Part shown: piece after piece, positions 42,546 through 50,866 of the stretch | Layout of the letters: each line of letters starts with the position of its first letter | How positions within the stretch are numbered: position 1 is the stretch's first letter | Assembly: GCF_012932445.1 (NCBI RefSeq) | Contig: NZ_JAAIIJ010000012.1 | Span: 1-64,000, forward strand | DNA: 64,000 nt | DNA from: Bifidobacterium panos | Lineage (GTDB): Bacteria; Actinomycetota; Actinomycetes; Actinomycetales; Bifidobacteriaceae | Direction of reading: 5' to 3' | Position numbers and translations under genes: made by a program | Notes under the pieces: model-generated | Told to the model about the DNA's origin: nothing | Database searches by the model: none | The model's input: the letters and a program-made list of their open reading frames with translations, nothing else

Positions 42546-42740
42546 ATGGCAGCTCGTTGTGCAGTGTGCGGCAAGGGTCCGCAGGTCGGATACACTGTGT
42601 CTCACTCGCATATCCGCAACAAGCGCAGCTTCCGCCCGAACCTGCAGTCGGTGCGCACCACCGTCGACGGCGAGAACACTCGTCTGCGCGTGTGCGTCAA
42701 GTGCCTCAAGGCCGGCAAGGTCCAGCGCGTGGCCGCGTGA
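42546..42740 (+). CDS. rpmB: 50S ribosomal protein L28
   Basis: A 64-residue L28 protein that keeps the zinc-type cysteines (CAVCGKGP and VCVKCLK). The start ATG 42546 is preceded by AAGGGAG; the longer frame upstream has no support. A hairpin CTGATATG-TCCG-CATATCGG lies in the leader at 42480-42499. Confidence 0.97.
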   Translation: MAARCAVCGKGPQVGYTVSHSHIRNKRSFRPNLQSVRTTVDGENTRLRVCVKCLKAGKVQRVAA

Positions 42741-42759
42741 GCGCGATATACACACGTTC

Positions 42760-42798
42760 AAACCCCGCTTGAGCTTCGGCTCGGCGGGGTTTTTATTT
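42760..42798 (+). terminator. Terminator of rpmB
   Basis: AACCCCGCTTGAGC, loop TTCG, GCTCGGCGGGGTT is followed by TTTATTTTT. A strong intrinsic terminator. Confidence 0.9.
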
Positions 42799-42858
42799 TT
42801 CGCAAATGCAACAAGGCTTTTCAGTGAAGGGCAGTCCTCAAATGGTTCAAATACCCCG

Positions 42859-44115
42859 CTAGTTTTCCTCCAAGCTGTTTTCACCCAGCAGGAAATCATA
42901 GACGCTCATAATCAGCACGCCGGACTCGTTATAGTATGGGGCGGGCGTATCCTTTGTAATAATCATTCGCTTGAAGAAGTCTCCGGTCAGCATCAGCGGC
43001 CGTTGCTCCTGCTTCATCTTCGCTTGATCGGGAATCGCGTAAGCAGACTGAATATAATATCGCTTCGAGCCTTTGTTGCAGACGAAATCAATTTCCAACT
43101 GTTTGCGGGTATTGCTGCCATTCTCGTTGGTTTCACACTTCGTGACAATGCCCACATCCACATTGAAACCACGGATCTTCAATTCGTTGAAAATAAGGTT
43201 CTCCATGCTGTGGGTTTCCTCCAACTGCCTGAAGTTCAGGCGGGCGTTGCGCAGCCCCATATCGGTGAAATAATATTTCACGGGTGTGTCGATATATTTT
43301 TTCCCCTTCACGTCATAGCGGATTGCGCTGTCGATCAGGAACGAATCGCACAGATAGTCAATATATCGTTTGATGGTCGTATTGCTGATCTTCTTTTTTT
43401 TGACCGTTTTGAACGTCGCCGACAGCTTTTCCGGGTTGGTCAAAGAGCCGATGGCGGAAGAAAGGATATTCAGAAGGTCTTCCAGTTCCGCTTTGTTGCG
43501 GATGTTATGTCTTCCGACGATATCCGAAATATAGGTCTCCTCAAATAGAGACTTCAGGAAGGCTATCTTCTGCTCCGGGGTCGTAAAGCTCAAAACCGGC
43601 GGCAAACCTCCGTATAGCATGTACTCGTTCCAGCCATCCTGCTTCGTGCCTGGATAGACGGACATGAACTCCGCGAAACTGAGTGGGTACATGCGCACTT
43701 CGTCGCCGCGCCCTCTGAACTCCGTGATTACATCTTTCGAGAGAAAACGGGCGTTGCTTCCAGTCACGTACACATCGACGTTCTTCATGCGAATCAAGCT
43801 GTTCAGAACATCTTCAAACTCACCCAACAGCTGTATTTCATCAAGCAGCACATAATTCATGCCGTCGTCTTTGAGCTGCGCTTTCAAATGCGGGAACAGC
43901 ACATTCGGGTCGCGGAACTGTTTATTCTCGAAGGCGTCAAACGCAATTTCAATGATGTGGTCTTCAGCGACCCCTTTCGCCAGTAAATGCTCTTTGAAGA
44001 GATTGAACAGGAGGTATGATTTTCCGCATCGTCTCATGCCGGTTATGACTTTGATGAATCCGTTATGTTCCTTGCTGATAAGCGTGTTTAGGTACCGGTC
44101 CCTTTTGATTTCCAT
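42859..44115 (-). CDS. AAA-family ATPase with DUF4143 domain (horizontally acquired)
   Basis: A 418-residue protein. Walker A is GMRRCGKSYLLF (about 26-37), Walker B is YVLLDEIQ (about 88-95), sensor-like VYVTGSNARFLSK. A C-terminal DUF4143/PD-(D/E)XK-like part follows (QLEIDFVCNKGSKRYYIQ). Such proteins are common in mobile gene pools and their role is unsettled. The gene is clearly lower in GC than all its neighbours, suggesting transfer. GGAGG lies 8 bases before ATG 44115; a TTG at 44124 is too close to it. It stands alone, with its own promoter and operator-like inverted repeat. Confidence 0.88.
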   Translation of the reverse strand: MEIKRDRYLNTLISKEHNGFIKVITGMRRCGKSYLLFNLFKEHLLAKGVAEDHIIEIAFDAFENKQFRDPNVLFPHLKAQLKDDGMNYVLLDEIQLLGEFEDVLNSLIRMKNVDVYVTGSNARFLSKDVITEFRGRGDEVRMYPLSFAEFMSVYPGTKQDGWNEYMLYGGLPPVLSFTTPEQKIAFLKSLFEETYISDIVGRHNIRNKAELEDLLNILSSAIGSLTNPEKLSATFKTVKKKKISNTTIKRYIDYLCDSFLIDSAIRYDVKGKKYIDTPVKYYFTDMGLRNARLNFRQLEETHSMENLIFNELKIRGFNVDVGIVTKCETNENGSNTRKQLEIDFVCNKGSKRYYIQSAYAIPDQAKMKQEQRPLMLTGDFFKRMIITKDTPAPYYNESGVLIMSVYDFLLGENSLEEN

Positions 44116-44127
44116 AGACAACACCTC

Positions 44128-44198
44128 CTAGTGAAGATTTTTGCAGGTTTATGCAAAAATCTTCACTAGAATTATATCGAGTCGAATATGTTTCGCAA
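44128..44198 (-). promoter_or_regulatory. Promoter and perfect inverted repeat of the DUF4143 ATPase gene
   Basis: On the minus strand TTGCGA (44193-44198) and TATAAT (44171-44176) are spaced 16 bases apart, a near-consensus promoter. The perfect 18-bp inverted repeat CTAGTGAAGATTTTTGCA / TGCAAAAATCTTCACTAG (44128-44169) begins at the expected transcript start and ends at the Shine-Dalgarno. It can act as an operator or as a 5' RNA hairpin. Confidence 0.7.
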
Positions 44199-44308
44199 AT
44201 TTCCTTAGCCCGCAATCCGGCAGGTTCAAAGGATTGCTTTGGCTCGGCGGGGGGTTGTGTCTGTCGCTTGGGTGAGGGGAAATCGGCGGCGCGGATAAGA
44301 TGGAAGGC

Positions 44309-46678
44309 ATGAGCATCTCGTTGGACACCCCGCTCGCCGCGCTGCTGGCGAACAAACGGCGTGTGTCCGCGCTCAAATCCTTCGGCATCGTGTCGGTGGG
44401 CGACGCGCTGACTTATTATCCGTTCCGCGTCACCGACCCGGTGCCGGCGCGTGCGGTGCGTGAGGCGCGCATCGGCGAGGCGATGGCGTTCGCCGCCGTG
44501 GTGCGTTCGGCTCGCGTCGTGCCGATGAACGCCCGGCATGGATATCGGTTTGAGGTGGTGGCGGATGATTCCGCGTTCGCCGCCTCGCGTGGCGCGCCTG
44601 GCAGCGTGGTGCGACTGGTGTTCTTCTCCAGACGGAAAAGCTACGTCGACTGGATGGCCATGCGCCTTGTCGCCGGTGCCAGCGTGGTCGTTTCCGGCGC
44701 GCCCGGCGAATACATGGGGCAGTTGCAGTTCACACACCCGGATATTCTCACCGTGGTGCCGACCCCAGCGCAACCGAACGATGCGCGTTCATACGACGCC
44801 GCCTCCATGGACGAGGGACTGGCGCGTGTCTGCCGCCCGCGGCCTGTGTATCATGCTTCGTCGCGGCTCTCCAGCGAGCATATCCACGAAACCATCGTCA
44901 GTCTGCTCTGGGCGCTCGGCGGACGCGATATGGTCGCCCCCGGCACCGATGAAATCGCCGTGCAACACGCGGATGACGAGGAGCGCTTCGCGGGCACGCT
45001 GGCCGAAGCCATCCCCGACATCCTTCCCGAAGTGACACGCGCCGACCGCGGTTTGTTGCACCGCGCCGAAGCATTCCGCGCCGTCCACGAACCCGAATCG
45101 GTCAAGGCGTTCCATCAGGGCATCGCCACACTGCGCTATGAGGAGGCGCTCGTCTGCCAAACCGCGTTGCTGCGCACACGCCGCGACGTCAAGGCCGCCA
45201 CCGCGCATCCGTGCACGCTCGCGACCGATTCATTGCGCGATCGGTTCATTGCCTCGCTGCCCTTCCAGCTCACCAACGGCCAGCGCGAGGTGATTGACGA
45301 TATTGCAGTCGACATGGCTCAGGATTGTCCGATGCAACGGTTGTTGCAGGGCGAGGTGGGATCCGGCAAAACCGTGGTGGCGCTCGTGGCCATGCTGCAA
45401 GCCGTCGGTGCGGGTTATCAGGCCGTGTTTGTCGCGCCCACGCAGGTGTTGGCCGAACAGCACGCCGAAACGATTCGCTCGATGGTCGAGGCGCTTGAGG
45501 GCGATCACATCATTCCGATCACGTTGCTGACGGGTGGTATGAAACTCGCCGCGCGGCGCAAGGCGCTTGCTGAGGCGGCCAGCGGAGAGCCGGGCATTAT
45601 CGTCGCCACGCACGCGGCCTTCTCCAAGACGTTCCAAGCCACGAACCTTGCCCTTGTCGTCATCGACGAACAGCATCGTTTCGGCGTCGAGCAGCGCGAA
45701 TCGTTGCACGCCATGCCAACGGACGGCACGACGCCGCACCTGCTGGTAATGACGGCCACGCCCATCCCGCGCACCGCCGCCATGACTTGGTTCGGCAATC
45801 TCGACATCTCCTGGCTCACCGAACTGCCCGGCGGGCGCAAGCCGATTCGCACCGTGGTGGTGAACGAGGCGGACGGCGGCACCATGGCGCACATGTTCTC
45901 GCATATTCGCGCGCGCATCGACGCGGGGGAGCGGGCCTATATCGTGTGCGCACGCATCGACGACCCGGCCGACGGGGATGAAGGCAAGCAAGACGCCGCC
46001 CCCGCCGATATGGAACTTGACCCGTATGCGACTTCGGAAGATGCCTCGACCAGCGAAACGCGCCCGCCACTGCACACCGTCGCCGAAATCGCCAATCGCT
46101 TGCAGAAACTGCCGCAATTCCAAAGCATTCGTTTCGCCACGCTCACCGGGCGCGACAAGGACGATGTCAAAACGCGGGTCATGGCCGACTTCGCCTCCGG
46201 CACCACGCCGGTGCTCGTCGCCACCACCGTTATCGAGGTGGGCGTTGATGTCAAACAAGCCAGTTGCATCGTGATCTTCGACGCCGATCGATATGGATTG
46301 AGCCAGTTGCACCAGTTGCGCGGGCGCGTGGGGCGCGGCGGCACGAACAGTTGGGCCTTCCTGATTTCGCGTGCCGAAGCCGGCTCGCCCGCCGAGGCGC
46401 GGCTGGAGGTTATTCACGATTCGCTGGACGGTGCCGAAATCGCCCAGGCCGACTTGCAATTCCGCGGCGCGGGCGATGTGCTGGGTGACGCCCAATCGGG
46501 CGGCAAATCAAGTCTCAAATTGTTGCGCGTCATCAAGGATGCCGATCTTATCGCCGATGCCCGCGCCCGCGCCGAACGGTTGCTCGCCGCCGACCCCGAA
46601 CTGGCCGGTGAGGTGCAGCTCGCCGGTGCTGTGCTCGATTTCACGCGCGGCAATGAGGCGTTCCTCACCAGCTCGTGA
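44309..46678 (+). CDS. recG: ATP-dependent DNA helicase RecG
   Basis: It remodels stalled forks and Holliday junctions. The wedge domain is followed by helicase motifs: LLQGEVGSGKTVVAL (I, about 345-360), VIDEQHRFGVEQR (II), TATPIPRTAAM (III), LVATTVIEVGVDV (V) and LHQLRGRVGRG (VI). At 789 residues it is slightly longer than the 690-760 typical, with an acidic insert near 560. TAAGAT sits 7 bases before ATG 44309, so this start, not the ATG at 44300, fits a leaderless transcript. rsmD follows 37 bases downstream, a common recG-rsmD arrangement. Confidence 0.96.
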   Translation: MSISLDTPLAALLANKRRVSALKSFGIVSVGDALTYYPFRVTDPVPARAVREARIGEAMAFAAVVRSARVVPMNARHGYRFEVVADDSAFAASRGAPGSVVRLVFFSRRKSYVDWMAMRLVAGASVVVSGAPGEYMGQLQFTHPDILTVVPTPAQPNDARSYDAASMDEGLARVCRPRPVYHASSRLSSEHIHETIVSLLWALGGRDMVAPGTDEIAVQHADDEERFAGTLAEAIPDILPEVTRADRGLLHRAEAFRAVHEPESVKAFHQGIATLRYEEALVCQTALLRTRRDVKAATAHPCTLATDSLRDRFIASLPFQLTNGQREVIDDIAVDMAQDCPMQRLLQGEVGSGKTVVALVAMLQAVGAGYQAVFVAPTQVLAEQHAETIRSMVEALEGDHIIPITLLTGGMKLAARRKALAEAASGEPGIIVATHAAFSKTFQATNLALVVIDEQHRFGVEQRESLHAMPTDGTTPHLLVMTATPIPRTAAMTWFGNLDISWLTELPGGRKPIRTVVVNEADGGTMAHMFSHIRARIDAGERAYIVCARIDDPADGDEGKQDAAPADMELDPYATSEDASTSETRPPLHTVAEIANRLQKLPQFQSIRFATLTGRDKDDVKTRVMADFASGTTPVLVATTVIEVGVDVKQASCIVIFDADRYGLSQLHQLRGRVGRGGTNSWAFLISRAEAGSPAEARLEVIHDSLDGAEIAQADLQFRGAGDVLGDAQSGGKSSLKLLRVIKDADLIADARARAERLLAADPELAGEVQLAGAVLDFTRGNEAFLTSS

Positions 46679-46715
46679 TGGATGTTGGTAGGCTTCGCCC
46701 GCTAGATTGATGATT

Positions 46716-47291
46716 ATGCGCGTGATTTCGGGACGATTCAAAGGCGTGGCGCTGGCTGCGCCGAAGCAAGGTACACGGCCGACCACCGACCGCACCAAAG
46801 AAGCCATCTTCTCGCACCTCGATTCGTGGGGTGTGCTGGACGACGCGCGCGTGCTGGACTTGTTCGCCGGCACCGGCGCGCTCGGCATTGAGGCGCTGAG
46901 CCGCGGTGCGCGCGAGCTCGTCGCTGTGGAATCGTCAAAGCCCGCCGCCGCCTTGATTTCCAAAACCGTGACGCAACTGCGGCACAACCGTTCATGGGAT
47001 TCGGACATACGTGTGCAGGTGTTGGTGAAAAGAGCCGAGCAATTCGCGGCGGCTCCTGCGGCGCAGCCGTTCGACGTAGTATTCATCGACCCGCCGTATG
47101 CCTTTGAAACACAGGATTGCAACCAGCTGTTGCGCAATCTGGCCGATAATGGGCTGGCCGGCGAGCAGACCATCATCGTGTTCGAACGTTCCACGCGCTC
47201 GGACAACCCAACCCCGCCGAGTGGCTGGCAAGTCACCCAACGCCGCAACTACGGCGAAACCGCCGTCTTCTATATTGAACGCGCCGTCTGA
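46716..47291 (+). CDS. rsmD: 16S rRNA (guanine-966-N2)-methyltransferase
   Basis: A 191-residue SAM-dependent methyltransferase. It starts MRVISGRFKGVALAAP and TDRTKEAIFSHL as in RsmD, with the SAM site LDLFAGTGALGIEALSRGA (about 46-64) and the catalytic DPPY (about 127-130). TAGATT lies 7 bases before ATG 46716; the upstream TTG and ATG would overlap the promoter. Confidence 0.95.
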   Translation: MRVISGRFKGVALAAPKQGTRPTTDRTKEAIFSHLDSWGVLDDARVLDLFAGTGALGIEALSRGARELVAVESSKPAAALISKTVTQLRHNRSWDSDIRVQVLVKRAEQFAAAPAAQPFDVVFIDPPYAFETQDCNQLLRNLADNGLAGEQTIIVFERSTRSDNPTPPSGWQVTQRRNYGETAVFYIERAV

Positions 47292-47299
47292 CCGGAAGC

Positions 47300-47389
47300 G
47301 AAGCGGAGCCGCATCGTCGTTCGTTGACGTAAAGACTTGGCCCAAGAGGCCCGGAGCGATGCCAACGAACGACGATACGGCTCCACTTC
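47300..47389 (+). repeat. Long hairpin with conserved GACGTAAAGACTT loop (copy 4)
   Basis: A stem of about 22 bp (GGAGCCGCATCGTCGTTCG / CGAACGACGATACGGCTCC, one mismatch) encloses GACGTAAAGACTTGGCCC, AAGA and GGCCCGGAG. The stem is unrelated to those of copies 1-3, while the loop is clearly the same family. It sits between the convergent rsmD and trmD genes, so here it could be a bidirectional terminator. Confidence 0.6.
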
Positions 47390-47409
47390 ACCAAGTAAAC
47401 GGCGATTGC

Positions 47410-48210
47410 TCACTGCAGTCTGCGCGGGTGGGGGCCGCTGACTTCCCAGCCCAGGGCCATCAGCGTTTTGCGATCGGCTTTGTCGAGTTGCGTGCAATCG
47501 AGCGTCTCTATCAGGTCGGGCCGAATCTTGTCGGTACGCGCCAACGCCTCGTCGCGCCGGAATCGGTCGACCTTGCCGTGGTCGCCGGACAACAGCACAT
47601 CCGGCACGCGCAAACCGCGCCATTCCGCCGGTTTGGTGTATTGCCGGTGCTCCAGCAACGCGCCCTCGCCTGTGTACGATTCCTCCACGATGGACTCGGG
47701 GTTGCCCATGAAATCGGGGATGAGCCGCGTAATCGCCTCCAGCATCACCGAAGTCGCCACCTCGCCGCCATTGAGCACGTAGTCGCCGATGGAATACTCG
47801 CGCACATCCACGCCTTGCGCGCGGTAATACTCGGGAATGCGCGCGTCATAGCCCTCATAGCGCCCGCAACCAAACAGCAGGTGGCTGGCGCGGCTCAATT
47901 CGGTGGCGTCGCGTTGGGTGAACAACGGCGCGGATGGGTTGGGGAAGATGAGGACGGAAGGCTGAGATCCCAGCAGTTCGTCAGGTCCCAGCAGTTCGTC
48001 AAGGCACTCGGCCCACACCTCGGGCTTCATCACCATGCCCGCGCCGCCACCCACCGGGGTGTCGTCCACCGAATGGTGCACGTCATGCGTCCAGTCGCGC
48101 AGGTTGTGCGTGGCCACTTCAAGCAGCCCCTTGGCCTGCGCCTTGCCGAACAGGCTCAGGTTCAGCACGTCGAAATACTCGGGGAACACGCTTACGATGT
48201 CAATCCTCAT
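47410..48210 (-). CDS. trmD: tRNA (guanine-37-N1)-methyltransferase
   Basis: A 266-residue SPOUT enzyme that methylates G37 next to the anticodon. Signatures: MRIDIVSVFPEYF, DDTPVGGGAGMVMKPE (about 50-65), LLFGCGRYEGYDARI and EYSIGDYVLNGGEVA (the knot). An 18-bp in-frame duplication gives DELLGPDELLGS near residue 72. It is the last gene of rpsP-khpA-rimM-trmD, 73 bases after rimM. Confidence 0.97.
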   Translation of the reverse strand: MRIDIVSVFPEYFDVLNLSLFGKAQAKGLLEVATHNLRDWTHDVHHSVDDTPVGGGAGMVMKPEVWAECLDELLGPDELLGSQPSVLIFPNPSAPLFTQRDATELSRASHLLFGCGRYEGYDARIPEYYRAQGVDVREYSIGDYVLNGGEVATSVMLEAITRLIPDFMGNPESIVEESYTGEGALLEHRQYTKPAEWRGLRVPDVLLSGDHGKVDRFRRDEALARTDKIRPDLIETLDCTQLDKADRKTLMALGWEVSGPHPRRLQ

Positions 48211-48283
48211 GATTCACCACCCTAGCGCGTCCCATGACGCGGTGTTCAAACAAAATCCGCCATGTTGCGTGTATGATGCAACG

Positions 48284-48898
48284 TCACAGCCCGGCAATAA
48301 GACCGCCCGGCGGGTCGAGTGTCAAATATCCGGCTTCCAGATCGATGTCAGGCACCAGTTCGTCCACAAAAGGCACCAGCGCGGTCTTCTCCACTGTGGG
48401 CGTGCCGTCTGAAGCAGTGCCGACAATTACAGGTTCGGCAAGCCGAATCTTGAGCAACGACTGCGCGGGGGAGTCGATCACGTCAACCACCTTGCCCACC
48501 ACGGTGCCCGCTGCCGCGCCGACACCATTGCCCTCGGCCATGCGCGCCTCAAGACCGATCAAGTCTTTCGGATACCATTCGTCCGCCTCAAGCATGTCGT
48601 CGGGGTCGTCGGCCTCGCCGTACAATTCAAGCCCGTTCAAGCTTTCCGAAGCGTTGCGGTCGTCGCATCCTTGAAGCTTGATGATCCAACGATTCTTGAA
48701 CGTGCGGGAGCGTTCCACAATATACTCGTCGGTTCCGTCTTGCGAATACAGCACCGACCCCGCGGCAAACCGCCATTCGGGGTCGTCGGTGAACACCCGT
48801 ACGGTGACTTCGCCCTTCATGCCCTGGGCACGGCCGATACGACAAACCCTCAACAACTCACGTTGCTGAGGGTCGTCATGCATGTTCTGATCTGCCAT
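48284..48898 (-). CDS. rimM: Ribosome maturation factor RimM
   Basis: A 204-residue 16S processing factor that binds S19. The N-terminal RimM domain (VCRIGRAQGMKGEVTVRVFTDDPEWRF) is followed by a PRC-barrel (DLIGLEARMAEGNGVGAAAGTVVGKV...LVPFVDELVPDIDLEAGYLTLDPPGGL). It sits between khpA and trmD as is normal in actinobacteria. The ribosome binding site before the ATG is weak. Confidence 0.95.
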   Translation of the reverse strand: MADQNMHDDPQQRELLRVCRIGRAQGMKGEVTVRVFTDDPEWRFAAGSVLYSQDGTDEYIVERSRTFKNRWIIKLQGCDDRNASESLNGLELYGEADDPDDMLEADEWYPKDLIGLEARMAEGNGVGAAAGTVVGKVVDVIDSPAQSLLKIRLAEPVIVGTASDGTPTVEKTALVPFVDELVPDIDLEAGYLTLDPPGGLIAGL

Positions 48899-48926
48899 GC
48901 TGTGCAGTTTACCTTATCGCTGTCGA

Positions 48927-49160
48927 TCAGCGGCGCACATCCATGATGTCAACGCGCACCCTGTGGTCGGACAGAGCCTGAGCCACGGTGCGAATCGCGT
49001 TGGCGGTGCGGCCGCCGCGCCCAATGACACGCCCGATATCCTCCGGGTTGACGCGCACGCGAAGCAGTTCGCCGCGCGCGTTCTCGTGGGACCTGACAGA
49101 CACATCGTCGGGAAAATCAACGACGTTCTTGATGAGATGTTCCACAGCCTGTGCAAGCAT
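48927..49160 (-). CDS. khpA: KH-domain RNA-binding protein KhpA
   Basis: A 77-residue type II KH protein with the RNA-binding loop GRVIGRGGRTANAI (about 42-56). It is encoded between rpsP and rimM as in most Gram-positives. In other bacteria it pairs with KhpB/EloR and affects cell division and RNA levels. AAAGG precedes the ATG, 24 bases after the rpsP stop. Confidence 0.93.
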   Translation of the reverse strand: MLAQAVEHLIKNVVDFPDDVSVRSHENARGELLRVRVNPEDIGRVIGRGGRTANAIRTVAQALSDHRVRVDIMDVRR

Positions 49161-49183
49161 GATCAGCTAGCCTTTCTTACGGC

Positions 49184-49660
49184 TCACTCTGCGGCCGGAG
49201 CTTCTTCAGCCGGGGCCTCTTCAGCCTGAGCTGCAGCGGCCTCTTCGGCCTTCTCAGCCTCGGCAGCAGCTTCAGCCTTGGCCTTGGCGTCGGCTTCGGA
49301 CTTGGCGGCCTTGAGCTTCTGGGCTTCGGCCTCGACGGCCTCGACGCGAGCGGCGGCATCCGGGCCGGCCTCGACGGTCTTCAGCGTGCCCTCGGCACCC
49401 TTCAGCCCCTTGAACTTCTGCCAATCGCCGGTCACCTTGAGCAGGGCAAGCGTGGGTTCGGTCGGCTGCGCACCGACGCCGAGCCAGTACTGCGCGCGCT
49501 CGGTATCAATCTCGATGGTGGAAGGCTGGGTGTTCGGATTGTAGGTACCGATCTCCTCAATCACCTGACCATCGCGCTTGACGCGGGAGTCAACGACCAC
49601 CACGCGGTAGAACGCATAGAACTTCTTGCCCATTCGCTTGAGACGAATCTTGGTTGCCAA
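49184..49660 (-). CDS. rpsP: 30S ribosomal protein S16
   Basis: The S16 body is residues 1-95 ([42 protein letters not shown]). It continues in a 60-residue Ala/Glu/Lys-rich helical tail, common in actinobacteria but absent from Escherichia coli S16. The start codon is TTG, with AAGGAGA 7 bases upstream. It heads the rpsP-khpA-rimM-trmD operon. Confidence 0.96.
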   Translation of the reverse strand: MATKIRLKRMGKKFYAFYRVVVVDSRVKRDGQVIEEIGTYNPNTQPSTIEIDTERAQYWLGVGAQPTEPTLALLKVTGDWQKFKGLKGAEGTLKTVEAGPDAAARVEAVEAEAQKLKAAKSEADAKAKAEAAAEAEKAEEAAAAQAEEAPAEEAPAAE

Positions 49661-49820
49661 AACGGCTCTCCTTGGTATCTAGAGTTGTGAATTATCGCTG
49701 CTGTGTGGGGCACGGCAAGCCATAACCCACGCGTTCCTCGCGGCCCGGGGTGTAGAGGGCGCCACGCGCGCGCGAATAACTTAAGCATTATAGACCCAAG
49801 CCCCGGACGGTGCGCTCAGC

Positions 49821-50822
49821 TCAGCGACAGTGCGGCAGCGACAGTGTCGCAACGAGCGCGAGGTGATCGCTGCCCGCAACTGCGAGCGGGCGCACATCGC
49901 TGGCGCGCACACCGCGCGTGAACAGCACATGGTCGAGTTCGATGCGCGGCCATTTCAGCCAGCTGGGGAAGGTGGGGGCGGGGCCGGCACCTTGGGCAAG
50001 GCTCGCGTCGCTCAAACCGGCGGTGAGCAAGGCGCGGAAACTCGGGTGTTCGATGGACGAGTTGAGATCGCCCATCACCGCCACGTCATCGCGTTCGTCG
50101 TCGCGGGCGCGGGCGGCCAGTGCCGAAAGCCCACGAATGCCGGCCGACCATTGCGTGCAGCCGCGCATGGGTGATTTGGGGTGCGCTGAGGCGACGGTGA
50201 GGTTGCGCCCGCCCACGCCCAGCGTCATCGCCGGCACTTCCGCGGCTGGAATATCAACGACATTGGGGATTGTTGCGGCTGGCTCGATGCGCGAGAACAG
50301 TGCGTTGTAGCCGCCGTTATCGTCTTCGTGCGGCGTGCCTGTTTGGCAATGGGGAAGCGTATCTCTTATTCCTGCTTCGTTCAGGCGCACTATGAGCGCG
50401 TCGGTTACTTCCTGCAGGGCGAGCACGTCGATGTCGCGTTCGCGTATGTGCCGCATGATGATGCCGGCGTCCGCGCGTCCATAGCGGCAGTTCAGCGTCA
50501 TGACCCGCAGTGTGTCCGAAGCTGTTTCACACTGTGTTTCACGAGTGCTGATTTGCGTTTCATGGGGTGTTTCACGCCCTATCTTCCGGTATTGCGCACG
50601 ACGCAATACCGAGGCAATGGCCGCGGCCAGCAGGCAACAAGCCGTACCCCATACATGAAACCAAGCGGCCAGCGCGCCCAGCGCCACCAAAGGCACCCAC
50701 AGCAGCGGGATCAGCGCAATCAGATACGGCATCGGCATGTGCGCTTCGGTTCCGGCCGGCAAGCAACTGAGCGCAATCCAGCACCACGCCAGCACCGCTG
50801 CCACCATCAGCGCTATGGTCAT
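49821..50822 (-). CDS. Membrane-anchored endonuclease/exonuclease/phosphatase-family protein
   Basis: A 333-residue protein. Three N-terminal membrane segments (about 1-22, 32-54, 56-74) precede an EEP fold with VMTLNCRYGRAD, LALQEV (metal Glu), AVMGDLNSSIEHPSFRALL and the final SDHLALVA. The catalytic Asp, Asn and His are present. A linker with HETQ/RETQ/CET repeats comes from GTTTCA-type DNA repeats. The active site is probably outside the cell. The substrate (DNA, phosphodiester or phospholipid) is not determinable. AAGGAGG precedes the ATG. Confidence 0.85.
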   Translation of the reverse strand: MTIALMVAAVLAWCWIALSCLPAGTEAHMPMPYLIALIPLLWVPLVALGALAAWFHVWGTACCLLAAAIASVLRRAQYRKIGRETPHETQISTRETQCETASDTLRVMTLNCRYGRADAGIIMRHIRERDIDVLALQEVTDALIVRLNEAGIRDTLPHCQTGTPHEDDNGGYNALFSRIEPAATIPNVVDIPAAEVPAMTLGVGGRNLTVASAHPKSPMRGCTQWSAGIRGLSALAARARDDERDDVAVMGDLNSSIEHPSFRALLTAGLSDASLAQGAGPAPTFPSWLKWPRIELDHVLFTRGVRASDVRPLAVAGSDHLALVATLSLPHCR

Positions 50823-50866
50823 GCTTCCTCCTTGAGGCTCCCGATTGAGGGGAGCGACAACGGTTC

